64,000 nucleotides of DNA from Methylobacterium sp. Leaf117 (lineage in GTDB: Bacteria; Pseudomonadota; Alphaproteobacteria; Rhizobiales; Beijerinckiaceae): assembly GCF_001422985.1 (NCBI RefSeq), contig NZ_LMNL01000037.1:163332-227331 (forward strand), in the 5' to 3' direction. A program made the translations under genes and the position numbers. Below, piece after piece: positions 10,643-19,084 of the stretch. Under the pieces are notes generated by a model. That model saw only the letters and a program-made list of their open reading frames with translations, was not told the origin of the DNA and did no database searches. Numbering within the stretch: the first letter of the stretch is position 1; each line of letters begins with the position of its first letter.

Positions 10643-11961
10643 GGGTCTTCCTTGGGCTCTCGCGTCTCGTCGGCGGAGGGTGTCGCCTCCGGCGCGGCCC
10701 CAGGCAAGTCGGATGCCGAAGCCGCATCGGTTTCGCGCCGGAACGGCGTCAGCGTGTCCAGGACTTCGGCCGCCTCCAGCACGTGTTCGCGCTCGCGCAC
10801 CAAGTAATCGGCCACGGCCCGGCGCAGGGCCGGGTCGGCGATGTCGTGGGCCGAGTGCATGAGGACGGGGCGGTAGCCGCGCGCGAGCTTGTGCTCACCT
10901 TGCGCCCCTGCCTCGACGCGCTTCAGCCCCTGCGCGATGGCGAAGTCGATGGCCTGATAGTAACACACCTCGAAATGCAGGAACGGATGATCCTCGACGC
11001 AGCCCCAGTTGCGGCCGTAGAGGGCGACGTCGCCGATGAGATTGATGGCCCCGGCGACGTAGCGTCCCTCACGCTTGGCCATCACCAGCAGCACCCGCTC
11101 CGGCATGCGCTCGCCGAGCAGCCCGAAGAACGTGCGGTTCAGGTAGGGCCGGCCCCACTTGCGGGCGCCGGTATCGGCGTAGAACGCGTAGAAGGCGTCC
11201 CAGTGGGCCGGGGTCAGATCGGCGCCGGTGACGTGCTCGATGGTGATGCCGTTGGCCAGGGCGTCGCGGCGCTCGCGCCGGATCGCCTTGCGCTTGCGGG
11301 AGGCGAGTGCGGCGAGGAAATCCTCGAAGGTCCGGTAACCGGCATTGTCCCAGTGGAACTGCTGGTCGACGCGCTGCAGGAAGCCCAGCGCCCCGGCCTG
11401 GTCCCACTCGCGCTCCTGCATGAAGGTGACGTGGATCGAGGAGGCTTTGGTCTCGGCCCGCAGGGCGCGCAGGCCCGCCACGATGGCGGACGCCGCCTCG
11501 TTCACGTCCTGACCCGGTGCGATCAAGAAGCGCGGGCCGGTGACGGGGGTGAAGGGCACGCTGACCTGCAGCTTGGGATAGTAGCTGCCGCCGGCCCGCT
11601 CGTAGGCGTCGGCCCAGCCATGGTCGAAGACGTACTCGCCCTGGCTGTGGGATTTCAGGTAGCAGGGCGCCACCCCGACGAGGCGACCCTCGCGCTCCAC
11701 CGCCACGTGGAGGGGAAACCAGCCGGTCTTGCGCGAGACGCAGCCGGAATCCTCCAGGGACGACAGGAAGGCGTGCGACAGGAAGGGATTGTGGGTCTCG
11801 TCGCCCCCCGACAGGGTCTCGGCCGAGGTGGCGCAGGCATCCCATTCGGCCGCCGCGATCCCGGCCAGGCCCGGCACCGCGCGCACCTGCAGCTCCGTCA
11901 CGGTCTCGGCCGGGGCGTCGGGGCCTTCGCCGGAACGCTGTGTTTCGCCGGGAATGTCCAT
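10639..11961 (-). CDS. GNAT-like acyltransferase, COG3146/DUF482 family
   Basis: A 440-aa protein of the peptidogalycan-biosynthesis-type GNAT group. Recognisable segments are NPFLSHAFLSSLEDSG, the ASRKRKAIRRERRDAL helix, and the acceptor/CoA region NWGCVEDHPFLHFEVCYY followed by EAGAQGEHKLARGYRP. The acidic tail of about 45 residues is low complexity. I start at ATG 11961 (MDIPGETQRSGEG); the frame is open further upstream, but that part runs through intergenic repeats. It is coupled by a 4-bp overlap to the M20 gene. The substrate is not established for the family. Confidence 0.82.
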   Translation of the reverse strand: MDIPGETQRSGEGPDAPAETVTELQVRAVPGLAGIAAAEWDACATSAETLSGGDETHNPFLSHAFLSSLEDSGCVSRKTGWFPLHVAVEREGRLVGVAPCYLKSHSQGEYVFDHGWADAYERAGGSYYPKLQVSVPFTPVTGPRFLIAPGQDVNEAASAIVAGLRALRAETKASSIHVTFMQEREWDQAGALGFLQRVDQQFHWDNAGYRTFEDFLAALASRKRKAIRRERRDALANGITIEHVTGADLTPAHWDAFYAFYADTGARKWGRPYLNRTFFGLLGERMPERVLLVMAKREGRYVAGAINLIGDVALYGRNWGCVEDHPFLHFEVCYYQAIDFAIAQGLKRVEAGAQGEHKLARGYRPVLMHSAHDIADPALRRAVADYLVREREHVLEAAEVLDTLTPFRRETDAASASDLPGAAPEATPSADETREPKEDP

Positions 11962-12043
11962 CGCGAGGCAATCTAGTCCTCGGCGACCGGCGGGCCAAGG
12001 GCGGCGCGGGGCCGCGCGCCGTCGCACGGGAGGCTTGGCATCT

Positions 12044-12088
12044 GAGATCTTCCTGGCCGAGATCTTGCCGGCCGAGATCTTGCCGCCG
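12044..12088. repeat. 15-bp tandem repeat, 3 copies
   Basis: GAGATCTTCCTGGCC, GAGATCTTGCCGGCC and GAGATCTTGCCGCCG stand in tandem upstream of the acyltransferase gene. The unit contains the restriction-like palindrome AGATCT. Confidence 0.8.
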
Positions 12089-12181
12089 GCCGGGTGTTTT
12101 CCAGAATCAGGCTTGTCTGGGCGAGACGGCACGCCCACCGTGATCCGACGCGTGCTTCCCAGATGAGCCAAGAGGGGACTG

Positions 12182-12590
12182 ATGACCCCGCATGTCGGGC
12201 AGACGCATCCGGTGCGGACGCCGCCCGACGATTTCGCTGACGATGTCCTGATCGCGAGGGCCAATCTCGACGAGCCAGGCACCAACGTTCCCGGCACGAT
12301 CTTCGTCTCGACCATGCTGGGTGCCCATGGCCCCCGGGTGAAACGGTACGCCGACCGACCCGGACGGTCGCTGCCCTGCCTGATCGTCCCGATCGGCCCC
12401 GATCCGCAGCCGCGCGACGATTGCCTGCCGCCCATCGTCTCGCGGGCGGCGCTTCCGCGGATCACCGAATAGGTTCGCCTCAATCACGGGGCGCGACTCG
12501 GTTTCTGGACCGACGGCGCGACCCGGAACCGCCGCGAGGTCGCTGCCTTCCCGGACACTTTCGAGCCGGTTACCCGATCAGCGCCACGTT
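12182..12590 (+). pseudogene. Hypothetical gene interrupted by TAG at 12470
   Basis: The frame starts at ATG 12182 and reads MTPHVGQTHPVRTPPDDFAD, then VPGTIFVSTMLGAHGPRVK, and stops at TAG 12470-12472 after RITE (96 aa). The same frame continues past the stop with VRLNHGARLGFWTDGA. From memory, small alphaproteobacterial proteins of this type read IEWVRLNH..LLDFW at this place, which would make TAG a mutated TGG (Trp). I therefore read it as a recent nonsense-mutated gene of unknown function. The family recollection is unverified. Confidence 0.5.
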
Positions 12591-13354
12591 CAGGGGCAAA
12601 ACCCCTCGAACACCATCTGGTCGGCGTGGATCTCGGCCTGGCGGCGCTGGTCCGGGTTGCGCACGGTCCAGGTCATCACCGGGCGCTGGCCGAGGAGCCG
12701 GCACAGCACGGTGGGGGCGCAGGGCAGGTCGTCGACTCGCCAGGACAGGAAGTCCGGCCGGGTCTCGTCGAAGTGCAGCAGGTCGGAGAGCGCGCGCCGC
12801 AGGCTTGGGGCCAGCGCCGCGTAGGCCGGATCGTCCTGGCGCGTCTGGGCGACGATGCCGCGCGGCAGGCCCGGCGCCAGCGTCCGCAGGGCGGCAACGA
12901 GGCGCGGGTCGAACGACTTCAGCGCCACGGGGCCGTCATACGCGGCCGCGAGGGCGGCGACGCGCTCCGTCAGCCGCAGATCGCCGGTGTAGCGCGACTT
13001 GACCTCGATCACGAGGGGCGTGCGCCCGCCGATCCGCTCGAGGAAGGCCGGCAGGGTCGGGATGCGCTCGGCGCTGCCCGCCACCGCCAGGGCGCCGAGA
13101 GCCGCGGCGGAGCGCGCCCCGACCGCCTCCTCGGCCGTGGTCAGGCGGCCCAGGGTCTCGTCGTGGAACACCATCGCCTCGCCATCGGCGCTGAGCTGAA
13201 CGTCGCACTCAATGGCGTAGCCACCCCGAATCGCCGCCTCGGCGGCCGCGAGGGTGTTCTCCGGCACGCCGCCCGCCCGGTCGTGCAGGCCGCGATGGGC
13301 GATCGGCTGCGCGGTGAGCCAGGCGGGCGCGTTGGGACTTGCCTGCGGGCTCAT
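12590..13354 (-). CDS. ugpQ: Glycerophosphodiester phosphodiesterase
   Basis: It hydrolyses glycerophosphodiesters from phospholipid turnover to glycerol-3-phosphate and an alcohol. The 254-aa TIM-barrel shows the HR motif (IAHRGLHDR), PENTLAAAEAAI, the metal-binding ECDVQLSADGE and VFHDETLGRLT, and a C-terminal MTWTVRNPDQ. There is no signal peptide, so it is a cytosolic UgpQ-like enzyme. Its ATG overlaps the RidA stop (ATGA), indicating one transcript with ridA first. Confidence 0.9.
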   Translation of the reverse strand: MSPQASPNAPAWLTAQPIAHRGLHDRAGGVPENTLAAAEAAIRGGYAIECDVQLSADGEAMVFHDETLGRLTTAEEAVGARSAAALGALAVAGSAERIPTLPAFLERIGGRTPLVIEVKSRYTGDLRLTERVAALAAAYDGPVALKSFDPRLVAALRTLAPGLPRGIVAQTRQDDPAYAALAPSLRRALSDLLHFDETRPDFLSWRVDDLPCAPTVLCRLLGQRPVMTWTVRNPDQRRQAEIHADQMVFEGFCP

Positions 13355-13824
13355 TTGACCTCGAACATCGCCTCGACCTCGACGGCCGCGTCGAGGGGCA
13401 GTTCGGCGACGCCGACGGTGGAACGGGCGTGGCGGCCGCGATCACCCAGAATCTCGACCATGAGGTCGGAGGCGCCGTTCATGATGCCGGCCAGCCCCGC
13501 GAAGGTCGGAACCGCGTTGATGAAGCCGCCCAGACGGATGCACTGCACGACGCCGCGGTCGAGATCGCCCACCGCCGCCTGCACCTGGGCCAGCACGTTG
13601 AGGGCGCAGAGCTTCGCGGCGGCGATGCCGTCCTCCGCCGAAACCTCGGCCCCGAGCTTGCCCGTGTGGGCCTCGGCGATCTTGCCGTCGAGGCCGAAGC
13701 AGATCTGGCCGGAGATCACCACGAGGTTGCCGCTGCGCACGAAGGGCACGTAGTTCGCGACCGGGGCCGCCGCCTTGGGCAGGGTGAGGCCGAGGGCCTC
13801 CAGGCGTTCCGTGACGGTGCTCAT
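13351..13824 (-). CDS. RidA family protein (reactive imine deaminase)
   Basis: A member of the YjgF/YER057c/UK114 family, 157 aa, which removes reactive enamine/imine intermediates made by PLP enzymes. Family features are LVVISGQICFGLDGKI, ALNVLAQVQAAVGDL and the ending RSTVGVAELPLDAAVEVEAM, which includes the substrate-binding Arg. It is the first gene of a two-gene unit with the glycerophosphodiesterase and is divergent from argD. This longer variant (about 150 aa rather than 130) is common in Rhizobiales. Confidence 0.9.
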   Translation of the reverse strand: MSTVTERLEALGLTLPKAAAPVANYVPFVRSGNLVVISGQICFGLDGKIAEAHTGKLGAEVSAEDGIAAAKLCALNVLAQVQAAVGDLDRGVVQCIRLGGFINAVPTFAGLAGIMNGASDLMVEILGDRGRHARSTVGVAELPLDAAVEVEAMFEVK

Positions 13825-13908
13825 GCTGTGTCGTTCCTGTGCTGGGCGGCCCCGGGTGGTCCGGCCGGGATGACGCGGCTCTGAGCACTTCCATGCGATG
13901 CACGCAAG

Positions 13909-13940
13909 GCGGCCCGCGCGATGCGCGCAGGGCGGGCCGC
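13909..13940. other. Inverted repeat in the ridA-argD divergent region
   Basis: Arms GCGGCCCGC (13909-13917) and GCGGGCCGC (13932-13940) are perfect complements around a GC-rich loop. It lies between two divergent genes, so it is not an obvious terminator. It could be an operator or a leader hairpin for ridA. Confidence 0.5.
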
Positions 13941-14000
13941 ACGATCCGCGCGCAACAGCCTAATTGGCAGGCATGTCAGGCCGATGAACCCCGTCCGTCG

Positions 14001-14029
14001 TTGACAGAATTGGACATTTCTCTAGTAAT
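14001..14029 (+). promoter_or_regulatory. Candidate sigma70-type promoter for argD
   Basis: TTGACA at 14001-14006 is a perfect -35 box. After 17 bases comes AGTAAT (14024-14029), a weaker -10 box. The surrounding sequence is clearly more AT-rich than the genome average. Transcription would begin just before the hairpin at 14037. Confidence 0.5.
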
Positions 14030-14036
14030 CGCGCGC

Positions 14037-14060
14037 GTGCCGCCCCATCCGAGGCGGCAC
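14037..14060 (+). terminator. Leader hairpin with T-rich tail before argD, possible attenuator
   Basis: GTGCCGCC (14037-14044) pairs perfectly with GGCGGCAC (14053-14060) and is followed by TTTCATTT. It looks like an intrinsic terminator, yet no plus-strand gene lies upstream. It sits directly behind the candidate promoter and 60 bases before the argD start. Confidence 0.5.
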
Positions 14061-14119
14061 TTTCATTTGGTGCGGTCGCGTCTCTCGCGTGCCCGCGAGA
14101 CACACGGGAAGACGGGATC

Positions 14120-15313
14120 GTGACATCCGCCCTTCTGCCGACCTATGCCCGGGCCCCCATCGCCTTCGAGCGCGGCGAGGGCGCATGGCTGGAGGCACGC
14201 GGGGGCGCGCGATACCTCGATTTCGGCGCCGGCATCGCGGTGAACGCCCTCGGCCACGCCCATCCGCACCTCGTCGCGGCCCTGACCGAGCAGGCGCAGA
14301 AGCTCTGGCACACCTCGAACCTGTTCGAGATCCCGGAAGGCGAGCGGCTGGGCCGGCGCCTCGTGGACGCGACCTTCGCGGACGTGGCGTTCTTCGCCAA
14401 TTCGGGTGCGGAGGCCAACGAGGCCGCCATCAAGATGGCGCGCAAGTACCATGCGGCGGCCGGGCATCCCGAGCGCTTCCGCATCATCACCTTCGAGGGC
14501 GCCTTCCACGGCCGGACGCTGGCGACCATCGCGGCCGGTGGGCAAGCCAAATACATCGAGGGCTTCGGCCCGAAGGTCGACGGCTTCGATCAGGTGCCCA
14601 CCGGTGATTTCGCGGCCCTCGAGGCGGCCATCACCCCGGAGACGGCGGCCCTGATGATCGAGCCGATCCAGGGGGAGGGCGGCGTGCGGGTGATCCCGCA
14701 CGAGGATCTGCGGCGCCTGCGCGCGCTCTGCGACGCGCACGGTCTCCTGCTGATCATGGACGAGGTCCAGACCGGGGTCGGGCGCACGGGTCGGCTGTTC
14801 GCCCACGAATGGTCGGGCATCACGCCCGACATCATGAGCGCCGCCAAGGGCATCGGCGGCGGATTCCCCCTGGGCGTCTGCCTCGCCACGGCGGAGGCCG
14901 CGCGCGGCATGGTTGCGGGCAGCCACGGCACCACCTTCGGCGGCAACCCGCTCGCCATGGCGGTGGGCAACGCTGTCCTCGACGTGGTGCTGGCCGATGG
15001 CTTCCTCGACCATGTCCAGCGCATGGGCCTCATCCTGAAGCAGCGGCTCGCCGCCCTGCAGGACCGGCATCCGGGCGTGATCGCGGACATCCGCGGCGAG
15101 GGGCTGATGCTCGGCCTCAAGCTCAACGTCCTCAACACCGAGTTCGCGGCCGCCGCGCGGGACGCGCACCTGCTGGTGGTTCCGGCCGGCGACAACGTGG
15201 TGCGCCTGCTGCCGCCGCTGATCATCACGGATTCCGACGTGGCGGAGGCGGTCACCCGCCTCGATGCCGCCGCCGGGCGGCTCGGGACGCACCTGCGCGG
15301 AGCGGCCGAGTGA
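14120..15313 (+). CDS. argD: Acetylornithine aminotransferase (aspartate aminotransferase family)
   Basis: A PLP enzyme converting N-acetylglutamate semialdehyde to N-acetylornithine in arginine synthesis, possibly also acting as succinyldiaminopimelate transaminase. The 397-aa class-III fold is complete: NSGAEANEAAIKMARKY, FEGAFHGRTLATIAA, MDEVQTGVGRTG and the PLP-lysine segment MSAAKGIGGGFPLG, then HGTTFGGNPLAM. The start is GTG at 14120 behind GGAAGACGGGA. It is followed directly by argF and hslO, the usual alphaproteobacterial order. Confidence 0.93.
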   Translation: MTSALLPTYARAPIAFERGEGAWLEARGGARYLDFGAGIAVNALGHAHPHLVAALTEQAQKLWHTSNLFEIPEGERLGRRLVDATFADVAFFANSGAEANEAAIKMARKYHAAAGHPERFRIITFEGAFHGRTLATIAAGGQAKYIEGFGPKVDGFDQVPTGDFAALEAAITPETAALMIEPIQGEGGVRVIPHEDLRRLRALCDAHGLLLIMDEVQTGVGRTGRLFAHEWSGITPDIMSAAKGIGGGFPLGVCLATAEAARGMVAGSHGTTFGGNPLAMAVGNAVLDVVLADGFLDHVQRMGLILKQRLAALQDRHPGVIADIRGEGLMLGLKLNVLNTEFAAAARDAHLLVVPAGDNVVRLLPPLIITDSDVAEAVTRLDAAAGRLGTHLRGAAE

Positions 15314-15363
15314 CCGGCCGCTCCGCCTCCGCGAAACCCGAGACCGCAGGCGCCAACACTGCC

Positions 15364-15420
15364 GACACCAAGACCCCCGACACCAAGACCCCCGACACCA
15401 AGACCCCCGACACCAACACC
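15364..15420. repeat. 15-bp tandem repeat, 3.8 copies, between argD and argF
   Basis: Three exact copies of GACACCAAGACCCCC are followed by a partial GACACCAACACC. The array is in frame with argF. If argF were translated from the GTG at 15310, which overlaps the argD stop, it would encode (DTKTP)n in a 57-residue N-terminal extension. Confidence 0.88.
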
Positions 15421-15480
15421 GTTGATTCCAGGACCGCCGCGAACGTCCGGAGCCGGACCCCGCACACGAAGAACGGACCG

Positions 15481-16434
15481 ATGACCACGACACTGAACGG
15501 GACCGGAGACGGGACCCGCCACTTCCTCGACCTGAAGGACTTCTCGGCCGCGCAGCTGCGGGCGGTGCTGGACACTTCCGCCGCCATCAAGGCGCGCCGC
15601 CGCAAGGGTGAATTGGCCGAGGACCGCCCGCTGATCGGCAAGACCCTCGCGATGGTGTTCGACCGGCCCTCGACGCGCACCCGCGTGTCGTTCGACGTCG
15701 GCATGCGCGAACTCGGCGGCGAGACCCTGATGCTGACGGGGAGCGAGATGCAGCTCGGCCGGGGCGAGACCGTGGGCGACACCGCCCGGGTGCTCTCGCG
15801 CTACGTCGACGCGATCATGATCCGCATCCTCGACCACGACCTGATGCTGGAACTGGCCGAGTACGCCACCGTGCCGGTGATCAACGCCCTGACCAAGGTC
15901 TCGCACCCCTGCCAGATCATGGCCGACCTGCTGACCTTCGAGGAGCATCGTGGGTCGATCCAGGGCCGCACGATCGCCTGGTCGGGGGACGCCAACAACG
16001 TGCTCGCCTCCTGGGTCCACGCCGCCGCGCGTTTCGACTTCACCCTCAACATCGCGGCCCCCCCGGAACTGTCGACGCCCCAGCCGCTGCTCGACTGGGC
16101 GCGAGCCGAGGGCGCCACCGTCAACGTCACCACCGACGCCTACGAGGCGGTGAACGGGGCGGACGCGGTGGTCACCGATTGCTGGGTCTCCATGGGCGAC
16201 GAGGACGACCAGCACCGGCACAACCTGCTCGTGCCCTACCGGGTCGATGCCCGCCTGATGGCGGCCGCCGCCAAGGACGCGATCTTCATGCATTGCCTGC
16301 CCGCCCATCGCGGCGAGGAGGTCACGGCCGAGGTCATCGACGGCCCGCAATCGGTGATCTTCGACGAGGCCGAGAACCGTCTGCACGCCCAGAAGGGCAT
16401 CCTGGCCTGGTGCCTGCGGGCGCACGGCCTCTGA
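15481..16434 (+). CDS. argF: Ornithine carbamoyltransferase
   Basis: It makes citrulline from ornithine and carbamoyl phosphate. The 317-aa protein from ATG 15481 has the carbamoyl-phosphate motif STRTR, the HPCQIMADLLT segment, DCWVSMGDE for ornithine, and HCLPAHRGEEV with the catalytic Cys. The length is normal. The frame is also open back to a GTG at 15310 through a DTKTP repeat, but normal homologs begin close to the HFLDLKDFSAAQLR segment, so I prefer 15481. It is the middle gene of argD-argF-hslO. Confidence 0.93.
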   Translation: MTTTLNGTGDGTRHFLDLKDFSAAQLRAVLDTSAAIKARRRKGELAEDRPLIGKTLAMVFDRPSTRTRVSFDVGMRELGGETLMLTGSEMQLGRGETVGDTARVLSRYVDAIMIRILDHDLMLELAEYATVPVINALTKVSHPCQIMADLLTFEEHRGSIQGRTIAWSGDANNVLASWVHAAARFDFTLNIAAPPELSTPQPLLDWARAEGATVNVTTDAYEAVNGADAVVTDCWVSMGDEDDQHRHNLLVPYRVDARLMAAAAKDAIFMHCLPAHRGEEVTAEVIDGPQSVIFDEAENRLHAQKGILAWCLRAHGL

Positions 16435-16443
16435 GGAGGCACA

Positions 16444-16472
16444 GCGCGACCCGGTCGCCGTGTCGGTCGCGC
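16444..16472 (+). terminator. Hairpin downstream of argF
   Basis: GCGCGACC (16444-16451) and GGTCGCGC (16465-16472) form a perfect 8-bp stem 10 bases after the argF stop. There is no T-run, so it may be a processing or stabilising structure rather than a terminator. It lies before hslO. Confidence 0.4.
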
Positions 16473-16656
16473 CGCCGCGTCGGGATGCCTATATAGGATC
16501 CGATCCTGAACCGAGGGTCGGGGGCGGCCGTTGCGACGAGCGCGGGCGTTCCGACCGGTGCGCCGCCGCCATCCGTGCACTCCCCATACCCCGCCCTGCG
16601 GCGGCGGGAGGCCCGTGGCCCAGCCCTCGCGTTCGTCGAGCCCGATCGGAGACGCC

Positions 16657-17697
16657 ATGACTCTTGGAACGATTTCTGGAACCACCCCCGGGGACGATCG
16701 ACCCCTCGTCCCGGTCGCCATCGAGGGCGACGACGACGTGGTGCTGCCGTTTGCCGTCGAGGCCCTGGACGTGCGCGGCCGCGTGGTCCGGCTCGGGCCG
16801 TCCGTCGACACCATCCTGCGCCGCCACGGCTATCCCGATGCGGTGGCCCGCCTCCTCGGCGAGGCGGCCGCGCTCACCGTGCTCCTCGGCTCGTCCCTGA
16901 AGTTCGAGGGCCGGTTCCAGCTCCAGACCAAGACTGACGGTCCGGTCGAGATGGTGGTGGTCGATTTCGAAGCGCCCGACCGCCTGCGCGCCACCGCCCG
17001 CTTCGACACCGCGCGGGTGGAGGCCCTCGGCACCGGTCCGTTGCAGGACCAGGACCTGATCGGGCAGGGGCACCTGGCCATGACCATCGACCAGGGCCCG
17101 ACCAGCAGCCGCTACCAGGGCGTCGTCGCCCTCGAAGGACAGAGCCTGGAGGAGGCGGCGCACCAGTATTTCCGCCAGTCCGAGCAGATCCCGACCCAGG
17201 TCCGCCTGGCGGTGGCCGAGCAATATGCCGGCGGCTCCCGGAGCTACCGGGCCGGCGGCCTGCTGGTGCAGTTCCTGCCCCAGTCGATTGATCGGGCGCG
17301 GCTCGCCGACCTGCCGCCGGGCGACATCCCGGAGGGGCATGTTCACCTCGACGCGCACGGCGTGCCCGAGGACGACGCCTGGGTCGAGGCCCGCAGCCTG
17401 GTGTCGACCATCGAGGACCACGAACTCGTCGATCCCGAGGTCTCGGCCGAGCGCCTGCTCTACCGCCTGTTCCACGAGCGCGGCGTGCGGGTGTTCGAGG
17501 CGCAGGGCGTGCGCGAGCAGTGCCGCTGCTCGCCCGAGCGCGTGATGGGCATGATCACCTCGTTCTCGCCCCAGGAGCGGCGGGACATGATCGCCGACGA
17601 CGGCCGCATCGGCATCACCTGCGAGTTCTGCTCGCGTCGCTACGACCTCGATCCGGCGGCGGTGGAAGCCGAAGTCGCGGCCCAATCGGGAAGTTGA
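16657..17697 (+). CDS. hslO: Redox-regulated chaperone Hsp33
   Basis: A cytosolic holdase activated by oxidation and unfolding. The 346-aa protein has the N-terminal Hsp33 core (LGEAAALTVLLGSSLKFEGR), the linker, and the C-terminal zinc site as CxC (QCRCSPERVMGMI) plus CxxC (CEFCSRRYDL). All four redox cysteines are present. The ATG at 16657 (MTLGTISGTTPGDD) has CGGAGA about 6 bases upstream. It sits 222 bases after argF and may use the same transcript. Confidence 0.93.
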   Translation: MTLGTISGTTPGDDRPLVPVAIEGDDDVVLPFAVEALDVRGRVVRLGPSVDTILRRHGYPDAVARLLGEAAALTVLLGSSLKFEGRFQLQTKTDGPVEMVVVDFEAPDRLRATARFDTARVEALGTGPLQDQDLIGQGHLAMTIDQGPTSSRYQGVVALEGQSLEEAAHQYFRQSEQIPTQVRLAVAEQYAGGSRSYRAGGLLVQFLPQSIDRARLADLPPGDIPEGHVHLDAHGVPEDDAWVEARSLVSTIEDHELVDPEVSAERLLYRLFHERGVRVFEAQGVREQCRCSPERVMGMITSFSPQERRDMIADDGRIGITCEFCSRRYDLDPAAVEAEVAAQSGS

Positions 17698-17701
17698 TGA
17701 C

Positions 17702-17731
17702 GCGCTGCCACGACAGGTGTCGCGGCAGCGC
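17702..17731 (+). terminator. Long hairpin after hslO
   Basis: GCGCTGCC pairs with GGCAGCGC and the inner CGACA pairs with TGTCG, giving a 14-position stem with one A-C mismatch immediately after the stop codon. No T-run follows, so termination here is inferred from position only. Confidence 0.55.
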
Positions 17732-17870
17732 CAACAAGCTTGACCAAACCGGAATACAAGACGTCGCAAGTGCTCGCCACTGCACGCGGGGTTTGTATTT
17801 GAACCGTTTCTAAGGTGTCGACGTTTGGGGTTTCTCAAGATTGCTCAACAAGAGCTCAGGAGGAACGTCG

Positions 17871-19043
17871 ATGAAGACATTCGTGGTTGGTCTGACGGCA
17901 CTGCTGATGACGACGTCGGCCTACGCCCAGAGCGCAGGCCAGGCCGGCGCCGCCGGCGCTGGCGAGGCCGGTGGTCGCGGCGGTTCGGCCGCGCGCAGCC
18001 AGGGCGCCCCCGAGGGAAGCTCGGGCGGTCGTGGTTCCGGCACCGACGGCGCCCGCAGCGAGACGGGCGGACGCGCCGAGGCCGGCGGACGCCGAGAGGG
18101 TGGTCGCCCGGAAACCGGCGGACGCGGCGACACGGCGATACGGGATCTTCAGGGCGGAGACGCTCAGACGAAAGCTTCGCAGAACCGGGATTCGCAGTCT
18201 CGCGGCGCCGACCGGAGCGATCGCGACGGCGACCGGGCGACCCGCACCTCCTCCCGGGAGGACCGGGCCGGTGGCCGCGCGCAGCGCGACCGCGTCTCGG
18301 TTGATACTCGCAGCGAATCCCGCAGCGAGCGCGTCGAGGGCGGGCGCCGGTCTGGCCGCTTCGTCTTTATCGGCGGCCAGCGCGTGGTCTATGGCTCGCC
18401 CGAATACCGCCGCCTCGTCACGGTGGAGCGCCGCGGCGGCGACCGCGTGGTCGAGCGCGCGCGCCGGCGCTACGTCACCATCCGGGGCCAGCGCGTCCTG
18501 TACGGCTCGCCCCAGTATCGCCGCCTCGTTCGGGTCGAGGAGACGACGACCCGCCGTCCGGGCACCCGCTACGTCGTGGTGCGCGGCCAGCGCGTGGTCT
18601 ACGGCTCGCCCGAGTATCGTCGCCTGACGGTGACCGAGCGCCGCGGCGGCACTGTCGGGGCCCGCTTCGAGGAGCGCGGGTTTCGCGGCAAGGCCGTCTC
18701 GTCCCGCACCGAGGAACGGCGCGACAGCCGGAACGTGCGGTCCACGCAGGGCGAGTCCCGCGAGGGCATCCGGAACGCCGACCCGCGCCAAGGCAACGAC
18801 CGCAACCGCGCCGCCGCCGACCGTGACATGAACCGGAACCGGGGCGGTGAGGACGCCGGTATCCGCAACGCGGCCGAACGGTCGGGCGGCGCCGAGCGCG
18901 GCGCCGAGCGTGGCACTATGAACACCGGCAGCCGGAGCGGGGGCGCCGAGCAGGGCGGGTCCGAGCGAGGGATCAGCGGTGGCTCGAACGGCGGCGGCCT
19001 CGGTGCCGGCTCCGGCGGCCGGAGCGGCGCGGGCCGCAACTGA
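17871..19043 (+). CDS. Secreted Arg/Gly/Ser-rich protein with three 24-residue repeats
   Basis: A hypothetical 390-aa exported protein. Residues 1-19 are a signal peptide (MKTFVVGLTALLMTTSAYA) with an AYA-Q cleavage site. Residues 20-160 and 260-390 are low-complexity and probably disordered (GGR, RSE, NRN runs). The core holds three copies of a motif, at about 163-186, 200-223 and 233-256, with consensus RYVxxRGQRVVYGSPEYRRL. The charge is strongly positive. AGGAGG lies close upstream of the ATG. I recognise no named family. A surface role binding polyanions is possible but is inference only. Confidence 0.75.
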   Translation: MKTFVVGLTALLMTTSAYAQSAGQAGAAGAGEAGGRGGSAARSQGAPEGSSGGRGSGTDGARSETGGRAEAGGRREGGRPETGGRGDTAIRDLQGGDAQTKASQNRDSQSRGADRSDRDGDRATRTSSREDRAGGRAQRDRVSVDTRSESRSERVEGGRRSGRFVFIGGQRVVYGSPEYRRLVTVERRGGDRVVERARRRYVTIRGQRVLYGSPQYRRLVRVEETTTRRPGTRYVVVRGQRVVYGSPEYRRLTVTERRGGTVGARFEERGFRGKAVSSRTEERRDSRNVRSTQGESREGIRNADPRQGNDRNRAAADRDMNRNRGGEDAGIRNAAERSGGAERGAERGTMNTGSRSGGAEQGGSERGISGGSNGGGLGAGSGGRSGAGRN

Positions 19044-19058
19044 TCCGACGCAATGGGG

Positions 19059-19084
19059 TGCCGGGCCTTCCGCGAGGCCCGGCA
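19059..19084 (+). terminator. Hairpin terminator after the secreted repeat protein
   Basis: TGCCGGGCC (19059-19067) pairs perfectly with GGCCCGGCA (19076-19084) over an 8-base loop, 16 bases after the stop codon. The tail (ATTCCG) is only weakly T-rich. Confidence 0.6.
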
